DNA from: Pseudomonas sp. 8Z
GTDB lineage: Bacteria; Pseudomonadota; Gammaproteobacteria; Pseudomonadales; Pseudomonadaceae
Length of the DNA: 64,000 nt
Assembly (NCBI RefSeq): GCF_902506535.1
Contig: NZ_LR733825.1
Location: 65,206 to 129,205 of the forward strand
Direction of reading: 5' to 3'
In this document: positions 1 to 7,009 of the stretch, piece by piece
Layout: each line of letters opens with the position of its first letter
Position numbering within the stretch: the stretch's first letter is position 1
Notes under the pieces: generated by a model
The model's input: only the letters and a program-made list of their open reading frames with translations
What the model was told of the DNA's origin: nothing
The model's database searches: none
Translations under genes and position numbers: made by a program

Positions 1-1
1 T

Positions 2-3000
2 GACTCAGACGAACTACGCGCTGAATGGCGCGAGCAACTCAGCAACCTCCACCAGGATTTGCAGCGCGGTGACCTGAGCCCAGAAACCCGCCTGTTCGCG
101 GAGCAGCTCGTATTCCGTAACTCCTCAGTTTTTGGTGAGCACGCCCTCGACCGAGCAGCCGCACAGCTCGCCATCTTGCATGGCGGCGAGCCTGCCATCC
201 CGGCAATTAAATCTGCGCTTATCCGCCAGCTCGGCATTGTCGAACTCCCCCAGGAAGGCCGCTTCCGTGAATTCACGACTGAAACCTACCGCCAGCTCGA
301 AGGTGAGCTGCAGGCATACTCCCATGCTGCTCAGCGGCCTGAGGCGCGCTTCACGCTTAAGCAGCTTGATGTGGAGATGGCCATTGCGCGTATCGAGCGC
401 GAGAAGGGTTACCCGATGCGCGATGAACAGCGCGCAGTCGTTCGACTCTGTACTTCCGGTGCTCGATTCCAGATCATCCAGGGCGCTGCGGGCACGGGCA
501 AGTCCGTCAGTCTGTCCGCGCTTCGCGAGGCGTATGAGGCTGCCGGTAACCGTGTCATCGGCCTGGCGCCATCTGGGGCGGCTGCAGCTGAGCTTCAGAA
601 CTCCGCAGGAATTCAGGCGCGCACCATCCACTCGCTTCTGATGCGTCTCGAAAACGATAATCCGCAGTACCGCGAAAAGCTCAAGGCTAGCGACGTGATC
701 ATCTGCGACGAAGCCGGCCTTGCGGATCTGCGCACTCTTCACAAGTTGGCTGGGTTCTGCGAAGCAGCAGGCTCAAAACTCATCCTGGTCGGTGACGGCC
801 GGCAGCTTGAGGCTGTCGGCTCGGCATCCAGTCTGGACATGCTCACCGAGGAGGTCGGCTGCGCCGAACTGGTCCAGATTGCTCGCCAGAAAGACCCAGC
901 AGACCGCGCGATCTCCCAGGCCTGGTTCGAGGGGCCGACAGAGCAGGGCGGCCCTGACGCCCTGGAAATGATGAAGGCTCGCGGCCTGCTGAAAATGCCG
1001 GCCGAGGGCACCAAGGATAAGCCGCTCGATCTGATGATGCGCGATGCCCTGCAGGCTCACTCAGAGGGCACCGACTGGCAAGAAATCCTGCTGCTGGCTG
1101 ACCGTAACCAGTCCGTTCGTTCTCTGAACAACAAGGTCCGCGATCACCGGTTCGAGATCGGAGAGTTGAACAAAACCCAGCAAATCCGAATTCCGGTCGA
1201 GACTGGACGAGGCGATTACGCAGACCTCGATCTGGTGCCGGGCGACCGGATCATGCTGCGCAAAAACCAGAAGCTCGACGGCGAGCCGGTTTACAACGGC
1301 GACCGCGCCACGCTCACCAGGATCGAGCGGGTACAAACCGGCACCGACGATAACGGTGAGCCCATCTACAACACTAGGATAACTGCTCGCCTGGATCGCA
1401 CCAAAAAAGAGGTCAGCTGGAATCTGTCTGACTACGCGGCGATCGATCACGCTTACGCGATGACCGTGCACAAGTCCCAGGGGCTCACCGTCGACCGCGC
1501 GTTCTACCTCGTTTCCGATTCGACTGATCGCCGCCTCGCCTATGTGGCATTTACGCGATCGCGCTATGCCTGCGCGTTCTACACCGCGAATGACCAGGAT
1601 TCGCTCGACACCCTCGCGCGCAACACCGAATGCTTTAAGAGCAAACGCTGCGCCCTGGACGCCGATAAAGAGTTCCGCGCCCTGATCCGCGCCAACGCTG
1701 AAGCCGGCCTTTACGAAGATCAGCCGATCAAGGCCCAGCAGCCGAGCACCAAGGATCTACTGGAGAAAGCAGGCGAGCGCTTCGAGTACCCGACCGAGCC
1801 AAAGGCCGAGCCCAAAAAATCGCCCGAGATCCAGGTCATGCCAGCCACCCAGGCCGACCATGACTTGTCCGTCGCCCGCGGGTTCGCGGTAACCACTTTA
1901 ATCGATCAGCCGACCGACACCCGCCAGAAACCCGGGAAACCCTACGAATTACCGGCCAATGCCAAGCGCGTCGCACTCTTGGCCGAACCACTGCCTTTGC
2001 CCCCACCCCCCAAACAGGAAATTGAAAATGAGCGACCTGGACTATTTCGAGCCGACCGAGAGCGAGCCCCCGATCGTATCAGAGAGCTTGCCGACGCCGA
2101 GCGCGCCGGTCTGTTCGCCCACCACCCGGTCGAAGACCCTCGCGAATCTGCGCGGGCCAATCCCCGAGACGGTCTGCGCAATCTGTCCGAATGCCGTCTG
2201 GCATCAGACACAGGGCGGGGACGTACGGGTGTTCTGCAAGATCATGCACGTGATCGTGGACGAGCTGCTGCTGGAATGCGACGGGACTGTGCCGCCGCCC
2301 AAGGCCAAGTAGGTTCTGATATGTCTAAGCCACGTCGAGTCTGGACGAAGGGCGAGCAGCAGCGTGAAACGCAGGCGATCCGAGATTGCGTTGAGCTGCG
2401 CGTTCACGCTGAGCGCCTCGGCTACGTTCAGATGAGTGGATCGGGTGCTCGCGTACGCATGGAGAACAAGTTGCTCGATAAGTCAGACCCGATGCGCGAG
2501 ATTACCCTTAAGCCGAATGCTAAAGGCGAGCCGAGCTGGGTTGCCACCAAGGCCGGCACTGGCTCAGGCCTCGGTGGCGACGTCTTCCATCTCCACCAGC
2601 GCGTCACCGGGCAGAGCTTCTTGGAGACCCGCGACGAACTGCGCAAGCTGGCCTTCAATAAGGGCTTCGACGCTGGGGCGCGTTACCAGGGCATGGGGGC
2701 GTCCGAGCGCGAAGCGCGTATCGAGCAGCAGCGCCAGGCCGAGGCCCTCAAGACTGAGGTCCGACGTGCAGAGGCTTTCCGCCAGTACCAGCGCACCTTG
2801 GCAGAGCCGAGCAAATTCTTGCTGGCTCGCGGCATCTCCGAGCAGACCCTCGCCGAAACGAAATGGCGCACTGACCGGCACGGCAACGCCGTTTTTCCGC
2901 ATGTGCGCGAAGACGGGAAATTCACTGGTTTCGAACGCAAGCAGGATGGTCCTGCGCTTTTCTCGAAGAGCGAGCGAGGCGTCTACATCGCCAACCCAAG

Positions 3001-3466
3001 CTGCGAGAACCCGAAGCGAATCAAAGTGGCAGAGGGCGGTCTCGATGCCCTGAGTCTCTACCAGCTCGATACACCAGAACAGCGCGCTTGCACGCTCTAC
3101 GTCAGCTCAGGCGGAAACCCGGCCGATGATACCGCCCGTGCACTGCGAGGCCTGGCCAACCGTACTGGTGCTCGGCAGGTCGATCTCGTTTATGACAGGG
3201 ACGATGCAGGCACCCGGCATACCGAAGCGTTGACGCAACTGCTCGCCGAGCAAGCTCCCGACCTGCCGGTCGCTGATCGCCGTGACGACTACAAAATGGC
3301 TGAGGGCGAGGATCCCAACGACTTGTTGCAGCGTCACCAGAACAAGCCGGCGCAGGCTGCATCGGAGTGGGATCAACAGGCGAAAACCCACCAGCCGGTG
3401 GCCGCTCAACAGCCTGCCGCCTTGGAGGGCGTCGAGGAATTTAGAGAGCAGGGGAGGTCAATGTGA
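2..3466 (+). CDS. MobF-type conjugative relaxase/helicase C-terminal part fused to DUF3991/TOPRIM segment (5' partial)
   Basis: The reading frame is open at the left window edge, so the N-terminal relaxase domain, if present, lies outside. The visible start is a TraA/TrwC-like superfamily 1 helicase: Walker A GAAGTGKS at about bases 482-505, Walker B VIICDEAG, a late motif HKSQG and motif VI VAFTRS. After a proline-rich linker comes a segment beginning MSKPRRVW at 2321 that carries DUF3991-like sequence (GLGGDVFHLHQ) and a TOPRIM fold (AEGGLDAL, YDRDDAGT). Helicases of this type unwind plasmid DNA during conjugation. Codons from 2028 to 2320 in this frame are Arg/Ala-rich and look non-native, because another gene uses that stretch in frame +3. 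The 3' part may therefore also be made as a separate protein from the ATG at 2321, which has AGG seven bases upstream. Confidence 0.75.
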   Translation, partial: DSDELRAEWREQLSNLHQDLQRGDLSPETRLFAEQLVFRNSSVFGEHALDRAAAQLAILHGGEPAIPAIKSALIRQLGIVELPQEGRFREFTTETYRQLEGELQAYSHAAQRPEARFTLKQLDVEMAIARIEREKGYPMRDEQRAVVRLCTSGARFQIIQGAAGTGKSVSLSALREAYEAAGNRVIGLAPSGAAAAELQNSAGIQARTIHSLLMRLENDNPQYREKLKASDVIICDEAGLADLRTLHKLAGFCEAAGSKLILVGDGRQLEAVGSASSLDMLTEEVGCAELVQIARQKDPADRAISQAWFEGPTEQGGPDALEMMKARGLLKMPAEGTKDKPLDLMMRDALQAHSEGTDWQEILLLADRNQSVRSLNNKVRDHRFEIGELNKTQQIRIPVETGRGDYADLDLVPGDRIMLRKNQKLDGEPVYNGDRATLTRIERVQTGTDDNGEPIYNTRITARLDRTKKEVSWNLSDYAAIDHAYAMTVHKSQGLTVDRAFYLVSDSTDRRLAYVAFTRSRYACAFYTANDQDSLDTLARNTECFKSKRCALDADKEFRALIRANAEAGLYEDQPIKAQQPSTKDLLEKAGERFEYPTEPKAEPKKSPEIQVMPATQADHDLSVARGFAVTTLIDQPTDTRQKPGKPYELPANAKRVALLAEPLPLPPPPKQEIENERPGLFRADRERAPDRIRELADAERAGLFAHHPVEDPRESARANPRDGLRNLSECRLASDTGRGRTGVLQDHARDRGRAAAGMRRDCAAAQGQVGSDMSKPRRVWTKGEQQRETQAIRDCVELRVHAERLGYVQMSGSGARVRMENKLLDKSDPMREITLKPNAKGEPSWVATKAGTGSGLGGDVFHLHQRVTGQSFLETRDELRKLAFNKGFDAGARYQGMGASEREARIEQQRQAEALKTEVRRAEAFRQYQRTLAEPSKFLLARGISEQTLAETKWRTDRHGNAVFPHVREDGKFTGFERKQDGPALFSKSERGVYIANPSCENPKRIKVAEGGLDALSLYQLDTPEQRACTLYVSSGGNPADDTARALRGLANRTGARQVDLVYDRDDAGTRHTEALTQLLAEQAPDLPVADRRDDYKMAEGEDPNDLLQRHQNKPAQAASEWDQQAKTHQPVAAQQPAALEGVEEFREQGRSM
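2028..2312 (+). CDS. Small cysteine-rich conjugation-associated protein nested in another frame
   Basis: A 94-residue frame starts at ATG 2028, preceded by AGGAA eight bases upstream, and stops at TAG eight bases before the ATG at 2321. Its C-terminal half holds CAICPNAVW, a further Cys, a His and a final ECDG, a spacing that suggests a small metal-binding domain. I remember similar short proteins beside relaxase genes on Pseudomonas plasmids and integrative elements, but cannot check this. It lies entirely inside the longer relaxase frame, whose own residues here are low-complexity, so this frame is the more protein-like of the two. The function is unknown. Confidence 0.6.
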   Translation: MSDLDYFEPTESEPPIVSESLPTPSAPVCSPTTRSKTLANLRGPIPETVCAICPNAVWHQTQGGDVRVFCKIMHVIVDELLLECDGTVPPPKAK

Positions 3467-3609
3467 TGACCTATTTTTATATCAGCGCTGGCGACCTTCC
3501 AGGCGCTCCCTTGTGTCTGATAACGCCAATCTCTGCCGGCCGCGGCTGGCTGCGTACTCGCTGCCAGGATCACGCCTACGCGCGAATCCTGGAGGTGGCC
3601 GGTGTCTGA
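3466..3609 (+). CDS. Small hypothetical protein (47 aa) in overlapping gene chain
   Basis: ATG at 3466 shares its A with the TGA stop of the preceding gene and sits 10 bases after GGGGAGG. It encodes 47 residues starting MTYFYISAGDLPGAP, with no domain I recognise. The next gene starts at 3602 inside its last codons. The tight overlap and strong ribosome binding site support translation. It belongs to a chain of four small genes behind the relaxase gene, which suggests co-transcription with transfer or maintenance functions. Confidence 0.55.
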   Translation: MTYFYISAGDLPGAPLCLITPISAGRGWLRTRCQDHAYARILEVAGV

Positions 3610-4018
3610 CACGCTCAGCGAAATCCAGCGCCTGGCCGAGCGCATGCGCGATCACCAAATCGCGAACCTGGAGGCGCAACTCGTGGAGCTGCGCGCTTCA
3701 CCAGGCAACGGCCTGGCTGGCCCGTTCATCCTGACGATGACGATCTGCAACCTGGTAGTGCCTGTCAGCGCCGCCTTTGTCGTACCGAGTCAAATCCTCG
3801 ATCTACCTGTTGATGCCAACACCAGCTGGCACCTGGCGCTATTCAGTCCGTGGCCACCGACCGAGGCCGTTCTCCTGGATCTGCGCAACGCCCTGTTCGA
3901 CGACGCCCCCAGCAACGTCCGGGATCGAGTTGAGCTGTTTTCACACGACAATTCCGCGAAGCTAGCGAAGTGCAAGTCGGCCGGAATTCAACTCTATCTG
4001 CACGGAGCCACAAAATGA
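3602..4018 (+). CDS. Hypothetical protein (138 aa) in overlapping gene chain
   Basis: The GTG start at 3602 follows GGAGG by five bases and overlaps the end of the previous gene. The product begins MSDTLSEIQRLAERMRDHQI, a short predicted helical or coiled-coil stretch, followed by a mixed globular segment with hydrophobic patches around residues 40-60. No family is recognised. The stop TGA overlaps the next start (ATGA), so the four genes from 3466 to 4310 are probably translationally coupled. Confidence 0.6.
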   Translation: MSDTLSEIQRLAERMRDHQIANLEAQLVELRASPGNGLAGPFILTMTICNLVVPVSAAFVVPSQILDLPVDANTSWHLALFSPWPPTEAVLLDLRNALFDDAPSNVRDRVELFSHDNSAKLAKCKSAGIQLYLHGATK

Positions 4019-4209
4019 CCATGCGTCTCACGTTGAATCTCGATTTGAACGCCAACGATCTGGAAGCGCTGTGTAGTCTCGTTGATCACCCTAAAGCCGT
4101 AGCAGCTGCCTCAGCGCCCCACGATCCTCGTGAGCAGGCTCGGATTATCGATGTTTTGGCTGAGATTAAATCTCAAATCACAGTTACAAATTACGAGGTG
4201 CGCGAATGA
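4015..4209 (+). CDS. Small acidic hypothetical protein (64 aa)
   Basis: ATG at 4015 overlaps the previous stop (ATGA). The 64-residue product starts MTMRLTLNLDLNANDLEAL and is rich in Asp/Glu and Ala. Its stop overlaps the next start in the same ATGA fashion. It has no recognised domain and would be soluble. The overlap pattern is the main evidence that it is real. Confidence 0.5.
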   Translation: MTMRLTLNLDLNANDLEALCSLVDHPKAVAAASAPHDPREQARIIDVLAEIKSQITVTNYEVRE

Positions 4210-4310
4210 GCCAGCCAAGTGATTTATGGCGCGATGACCTCAAAGCCCGAGAAGAAGCTCGCCGAAAAGCGCTTTGGAGCTTGGGTGCCCACGAGCGAAA
4301 AGTCGATTGA
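4206..4310 (+). CDS. Very small charged protein (34 aa)
   Basis: ATG at 4206 overlaps the stop of the preceding gene and lies behind GAGG. The 34-residue product, starting MSQPSDLWRDDLKAREEARR, is strongly charged and probably one amphipathic helix. It closes the chain of coupled small genes. It may be a real microprotein or the last decaying member of the operon; homologues would be needed to tell. Confidence 0.4.
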   Translation: MSQPSDLWRDDLKAREEARRKALWSLGAHERKVD

Positions 4311-4393
4311 ATGGACGAGCGCCCAGGCGAAATCGCTTGACTCCCTGACTTGTGAGCGAAGGAAGTAGCATCTCCAACTATAGCCTAAGACCC

Positions 4394-4421
4394 TTTACAC
4401 GAAACTTTTAGGGTGTAGAAT
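4394..4421 (+). promoter_or_regulatory. Promoter with overlapping dyad upstream of the XRE-ImmA/IrrE operon
   Basis: TTTACA (4394-4399) and TAGAAT (4416-4421) are separated by 16 bases, a near-consensus sigma-70 promoter. TTTACAC (4394-4400) and GTGTAGA (4413-4419) form an imperfect dyad over the same boxes. The operon encodes an XRE-type DNA-binding protein, so autoregulation through this dyad is a reasonable inference. Confidence 0.55.
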
Positions 4422-4453
4422 CGCGTTTAACGAAATCCGCTTGAGTGCGTACT

Positions 4454-5101
4454 ATGTCGCAGCCTAGTCGTAAGGCCATTGCTGAACTGATCATGCAGAA
4501 CATCCCTCGTGACCTCCTGCTGGGTATCGAGGAAGGCCTGAATGTGGGGGCTGCACGTGCATTCTCGGCAGCCAGAAGTATGCACACTGGCCATGTCAAA
4601 CACGCGGTCGGCCAAATGCGCGCTTTTCACATGAACGAGACGTTTAACGACGCTCTGGTCGCTGGCGGAGCGAACCCCACTCCTATCAAGGGCAACAGCC
4701 TAGTTGTTGGGCGCGCAGGCATGCTGACGTTGAGCCGTTTCAACGTATCCGCCCGCTCTTGGAACAACGGTCGTCGTAGCGCTATGCGCCGCCAACTTGC
4801 CCAGGCAAACCAAGCAATTGAGCAGCTGGTTCAGCCCGGACTCTTCGCTCCGACGCCAATCACCCAGGCGACCGTTTTCTTCGTAGCATCGTTCAGTGGC
4901 TCTATGTCGTACGAGCCTGAGGCTCCGCAAACGATCTACATCGCTGTGCCCGACAAGGACATGAAGTCCTGGATTTTCCAAGAGCCTCTTGAGCGCTTCT
5001 GCTCGCGTTACTTCGAAGTCGAAAACCCTGTTCAGCCGGACATGGCTCAACCCAAGCTCAAGCCGGGCGTGGCAGCGGAAACGCGGAAAAATCAGTCATG
5101 A
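4454..5101 (+). CDS. Hypothetical protein co-encoded with XRE-ImmA/IrrE peptidase
   Basis: The product has 215 residues from ATG 4454; a GTG three codons earlier (4445) is an alternative and neither has a clear ribosome binding site. The sequence starts MSQPSRKAIAELIMQNI and has no catalytic motif or membrane segment that I recognise. Its stop overlaps the start of the XRE-ImmA/IrrE gene (ATGA), so the two are translationally coupled. Proteins encoded beside ImmA/IrrE peptidases are sometimes the substrate or a partner of the protease, which is an inference here. Confidence 0.65.
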   Translation: MSQPSRKAIAELIMQNIPRDLLLGIEEGLNVGAARAFSAARSMHTGHVKHAVGQMRAFHMNETFNDALVAGGANPTPIKGNSLVVGRAGMLTLSRFNVSARSWNNGRRSAMRRQLAQANQAIEQLVQPGLFAPTPITQATVFFVASFSGSMSYEPEAPQTIYIAVPDKDMKSWIFQEPLERFCSRYFEVENPVQPDMAQPKLKPGVAAETRKNQS

Positions 5102-6300
5102 GTCGCGGAGTTAATGGGTTCCAGTCGGGCCGCCTGAGTCAAGCTCTCGCGGCCCGTCGTCTTCCTCAAGTTCAGCTCGCTGCCATGATCGGCGTGTCGC
5201 CAGCGACTGTTAGCAAGTGGCGCGCGGGGCATCAGGATCCGGAAGCTGATGCGCTAGAGCGTCTCGCCTCCGTTATCAACGTAAGCCCTGAGTGGTTTAC
5301 CCGACCGCTACCGGCCAAGGTGTCTCTGCCTCTGTTCCGAAGCAACGCTTCGGCACATGTTGCTGCCCGGCAAATGTTGGAGGCGCGGTTGGAGTGGGCC
5401 CAAGACATCTCCATCGCCCTGGAAGAGTTCGTAGACTTCCCTGAGGTCAAGCTCCCAGTGCGACGGTACGCGTCGCCCGAGCAGATCAGTGCTTCGGATA
5501 TCGAAGAGGCTGCTTGTGAGTGTCGAGATCTTTGGGGACTAGGCCGGCGAGCTATTCCTGACCTTGCGCTGGCTGTTGAGGGCGCCGGGGTAATCCTCGT
5601 TCGCGAAGAGACCGGCATCGCACCTATCGAAGGGTTATCAGCGTGGAGTGAAGCGCTGCAGAGGCCGATGATTCTGCTATCTGCAGACAAGGCAAACGGG
5701 TTCCGCAGTCGGTTCGATCTGGCTCATGAGCTCGGTCACCTGGTACTCCACAAAGGCATAGAACGCTCCACTGATCCAGTTCGGTACAAGCAGATGGAAG
5801 ATCAGGCACATCGTTTCGCTGGGGCTTTCCTGCTGCCTGCAGAGACCTTTGCGGCTGAGGTGAAGACGCCGGTCACTTTGGATAGCTTGCTGCTACTCAA
5901 ACAGCGCTGGGGCGTCTCGGTCGCTGCTATCGTGATGCGTCTTCATGCTTTGGGAATTATCGATCAGGAAGAGAAGTCGCTTCTCTTTAAACGACGCTCT
6001 GCTCGCTGGGGAGTGAAGTCTGAACCAGGTGACGAGGCTCGCGTTCCTGAGCAACCTCGGCTTCTCAAGAGAACCATCGAACTTCTAGCTTCATCTGGTG
6101 TTATGCCTATCGAGTCAGTCCCGAGTTACATCGGCTTGGCTGCATTTGATATCGAGCGTCTGACTGGGCTCTCTGAGGGGTACCTGTCACAAAATGGTGT
6201 TGTGTTGTCGCTGACAAAGCTGAAGTCCAGCATTGCCCGTGATAAATCCCCTATTGCGACTGACGGAAACGCTACCGTTCTGCCTTTCCATCGACGCTGA
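5098..6300 (+). CDS. XRE-family regulator fused to ImmA/IrrE metallopeptidase
   Basis: This 400-residue protein has an N-terminal helix-turn-helix (residues about 12-66, core QLAAMIGVSPATVSKW) and a C-terminal ImmA/IrrE zinc peptidase domain with H210-E-L-G-H214 in AHELGHLVLHKG. In ImmA of ICEBs1 and IrrE of Deinococcus such peptidases cleave a repressor to switch genes on; in fusions the HTH gives the DNA target. It follows the 4454 gene with a four-base overlap and is read from the promoter at 4394-4421. It may control excision, stress response or the nearby defence genes; the target is not evident. Confidence 0.85.
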   Translation: MSRGVNGFQSGRLSQALAARRLPQVQLAAMIGVSPATVSKWRAGHQDPEADALERLASVINVSPEWFTRPLPAKVSLPLFRSNASAHVAARQMLEARLEWAQDISIALEEFVDFPEVKLPVRRYASPEQISASDIEEAACECRDLWGLGRRAIPDLALAVEGAGVILVREETGIAPIEGLSAWSEALQRPMILLSADKANGFRSRFDLAHELGHLVLHKGIERSTDPVRYKQMEDQAHRFAGAFLLPAETFAAEVKTPVTLDSLLLLKQRWGVSVAAIVMRLHALGIIDQEEKSLLFKRRSARWGVKSEPGDEARVPEQPRLLKRTIELLASSGVMPIESVPSYIGLAAFDIERLTGLSEGYLSQNGVVLSLTKLKSSIARDKSPIATDGNATVLPFHRR

Positions 6301-6414
6301 TGTATAGATAAGCATCCTAATTCATTTGGATGCCCTCTCCCTGTCGTGGTGCCATCAGTGGGCTCTGCACTGGCTCGCGTGCTCACGGTGCATAGCTCAA
6401 CGGAGCAACCTCGG

Positions 6415-6879
6415 ATGACGAAACATCGGGTCTATTTGGACACTGAGTTCACCACCCTCAACCGCTACCGCGCACAGCTAATCAGCCTCGCCCTGGTAGT
6501 TCCTGGAGGCCCAGAGCTCTACATCGAGTTGACCGATACCTGGTCAGCGGAAGACTGCTCGCCGTTTGTGATAGATACTGTTCTCCCCCTCCTCGATCGC
6601 GCTCGATATGGTCGCACTACCAGCCAGGCCAGGGCCGAGCTGCTGGCGTTCCTGCAGGCCCTTGGGCCAGTTGAGGTCATCACCGACGCCCCCAATCATG
6701 ACTGGCCCCTGCTGTTGTGGCTTGCAGGTCTTGCAGGCCTACCGGTAAATGTACAGCCGGAACCTGGGCATTTGCCTATCGACCTGAACGCCGCCTACAG
6801 CGGCAACGAGCCGCCCCACCACGCCCTCCAGGATGCCCGCCTACTCGCTGCTCTCGCCGAGAAAACCAACCCCGCATGA
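6415..6879 (+). CDS. DnaQ-like DEDDh 3'-5' exonuclease, small
   Basis: The 154-residue product starts at ATG 6415, behind GGAG at about 6402; earlier in-frame starts have no ribosome binding site. Motifs of the DEDDh exonuclease fold are visible: LDTEFTTL near the N-terminus, NHDW in the middle and HHALQDAR near the C-terminus. Such proteins trim DNA or RNA 3' ends. The protein is just the catalytic domain. It sits between the XRE-ImmA/IrrE gene and the probable defence operon on the opposite strand, so it may be cargo of the same element. Confidence 0.75.
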   Translation: MTKHRVYLDTEFTTLNRYRAQLISLALVVPGGPELYIELTDTWSAEDCSPFVIDTVLPLLDRARYGRTTSQARAELLAFLQALGPVEVITDAPNHDWPLLLWLAGLAGLPVNVQPEPGHLPIDLNAAYSGNEPPHHALQDARLLAALAEKTNPA

Positions 6880-6889
6880 CGATGCTTCG

Positions 6890-6925
6890 TGTACGGTTAA
6901 TCACATATCTGTGATTTTGCGTACA
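6890..6925. promoter_or_regulatory. 36-bp nested dyad, operator-like
   Basis: Two perfect nested inverted repeats lie here: TGTACG-N3-AATCACA-N4-TGTGATT-N3-CGTACA. The dyad ends five bases before AAGGAG and a short reading frame (6939-6971). It looks like a protein-binding site, perhaps the operator of a gene whose body has been lost, or a hairpin between two convergent gene ends. Confidence 0.55.
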
Positions 6926-6938
6926 AGGAAGGAGCACG

Positions 6939-6971
6939 ATGAAAATCAACGCCGGCACTCCCTGGGGTTGA
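6939..6971 (+). pseudogene. Ten-codon reading frame behind strong ribosome binding site (leader or truncated gene)
   Basis: ATG at 6939 follows AAGGAGCACG, a near-ideal ribosome binding site, but the frame (MKINAGTPWG) stops after ten codons, 39 bases before the end of the opposing ATPase gene. It could be a leader peptide, but nothing downstream needs one. More likely it is the start of a gene cut off when the defence operon arrived. Confidence 0.35.
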
Positions 6972-7009
6972 GCGAAACAGTAGTAACGAGGAAGGTCGGC
7001 GTAATCCAA

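Noticed and set aside
4311..4340. A nine-codon frame directly after the small-gene chain
   Set aside because: Too short and without a ribosome binding site of its own; probably chance.
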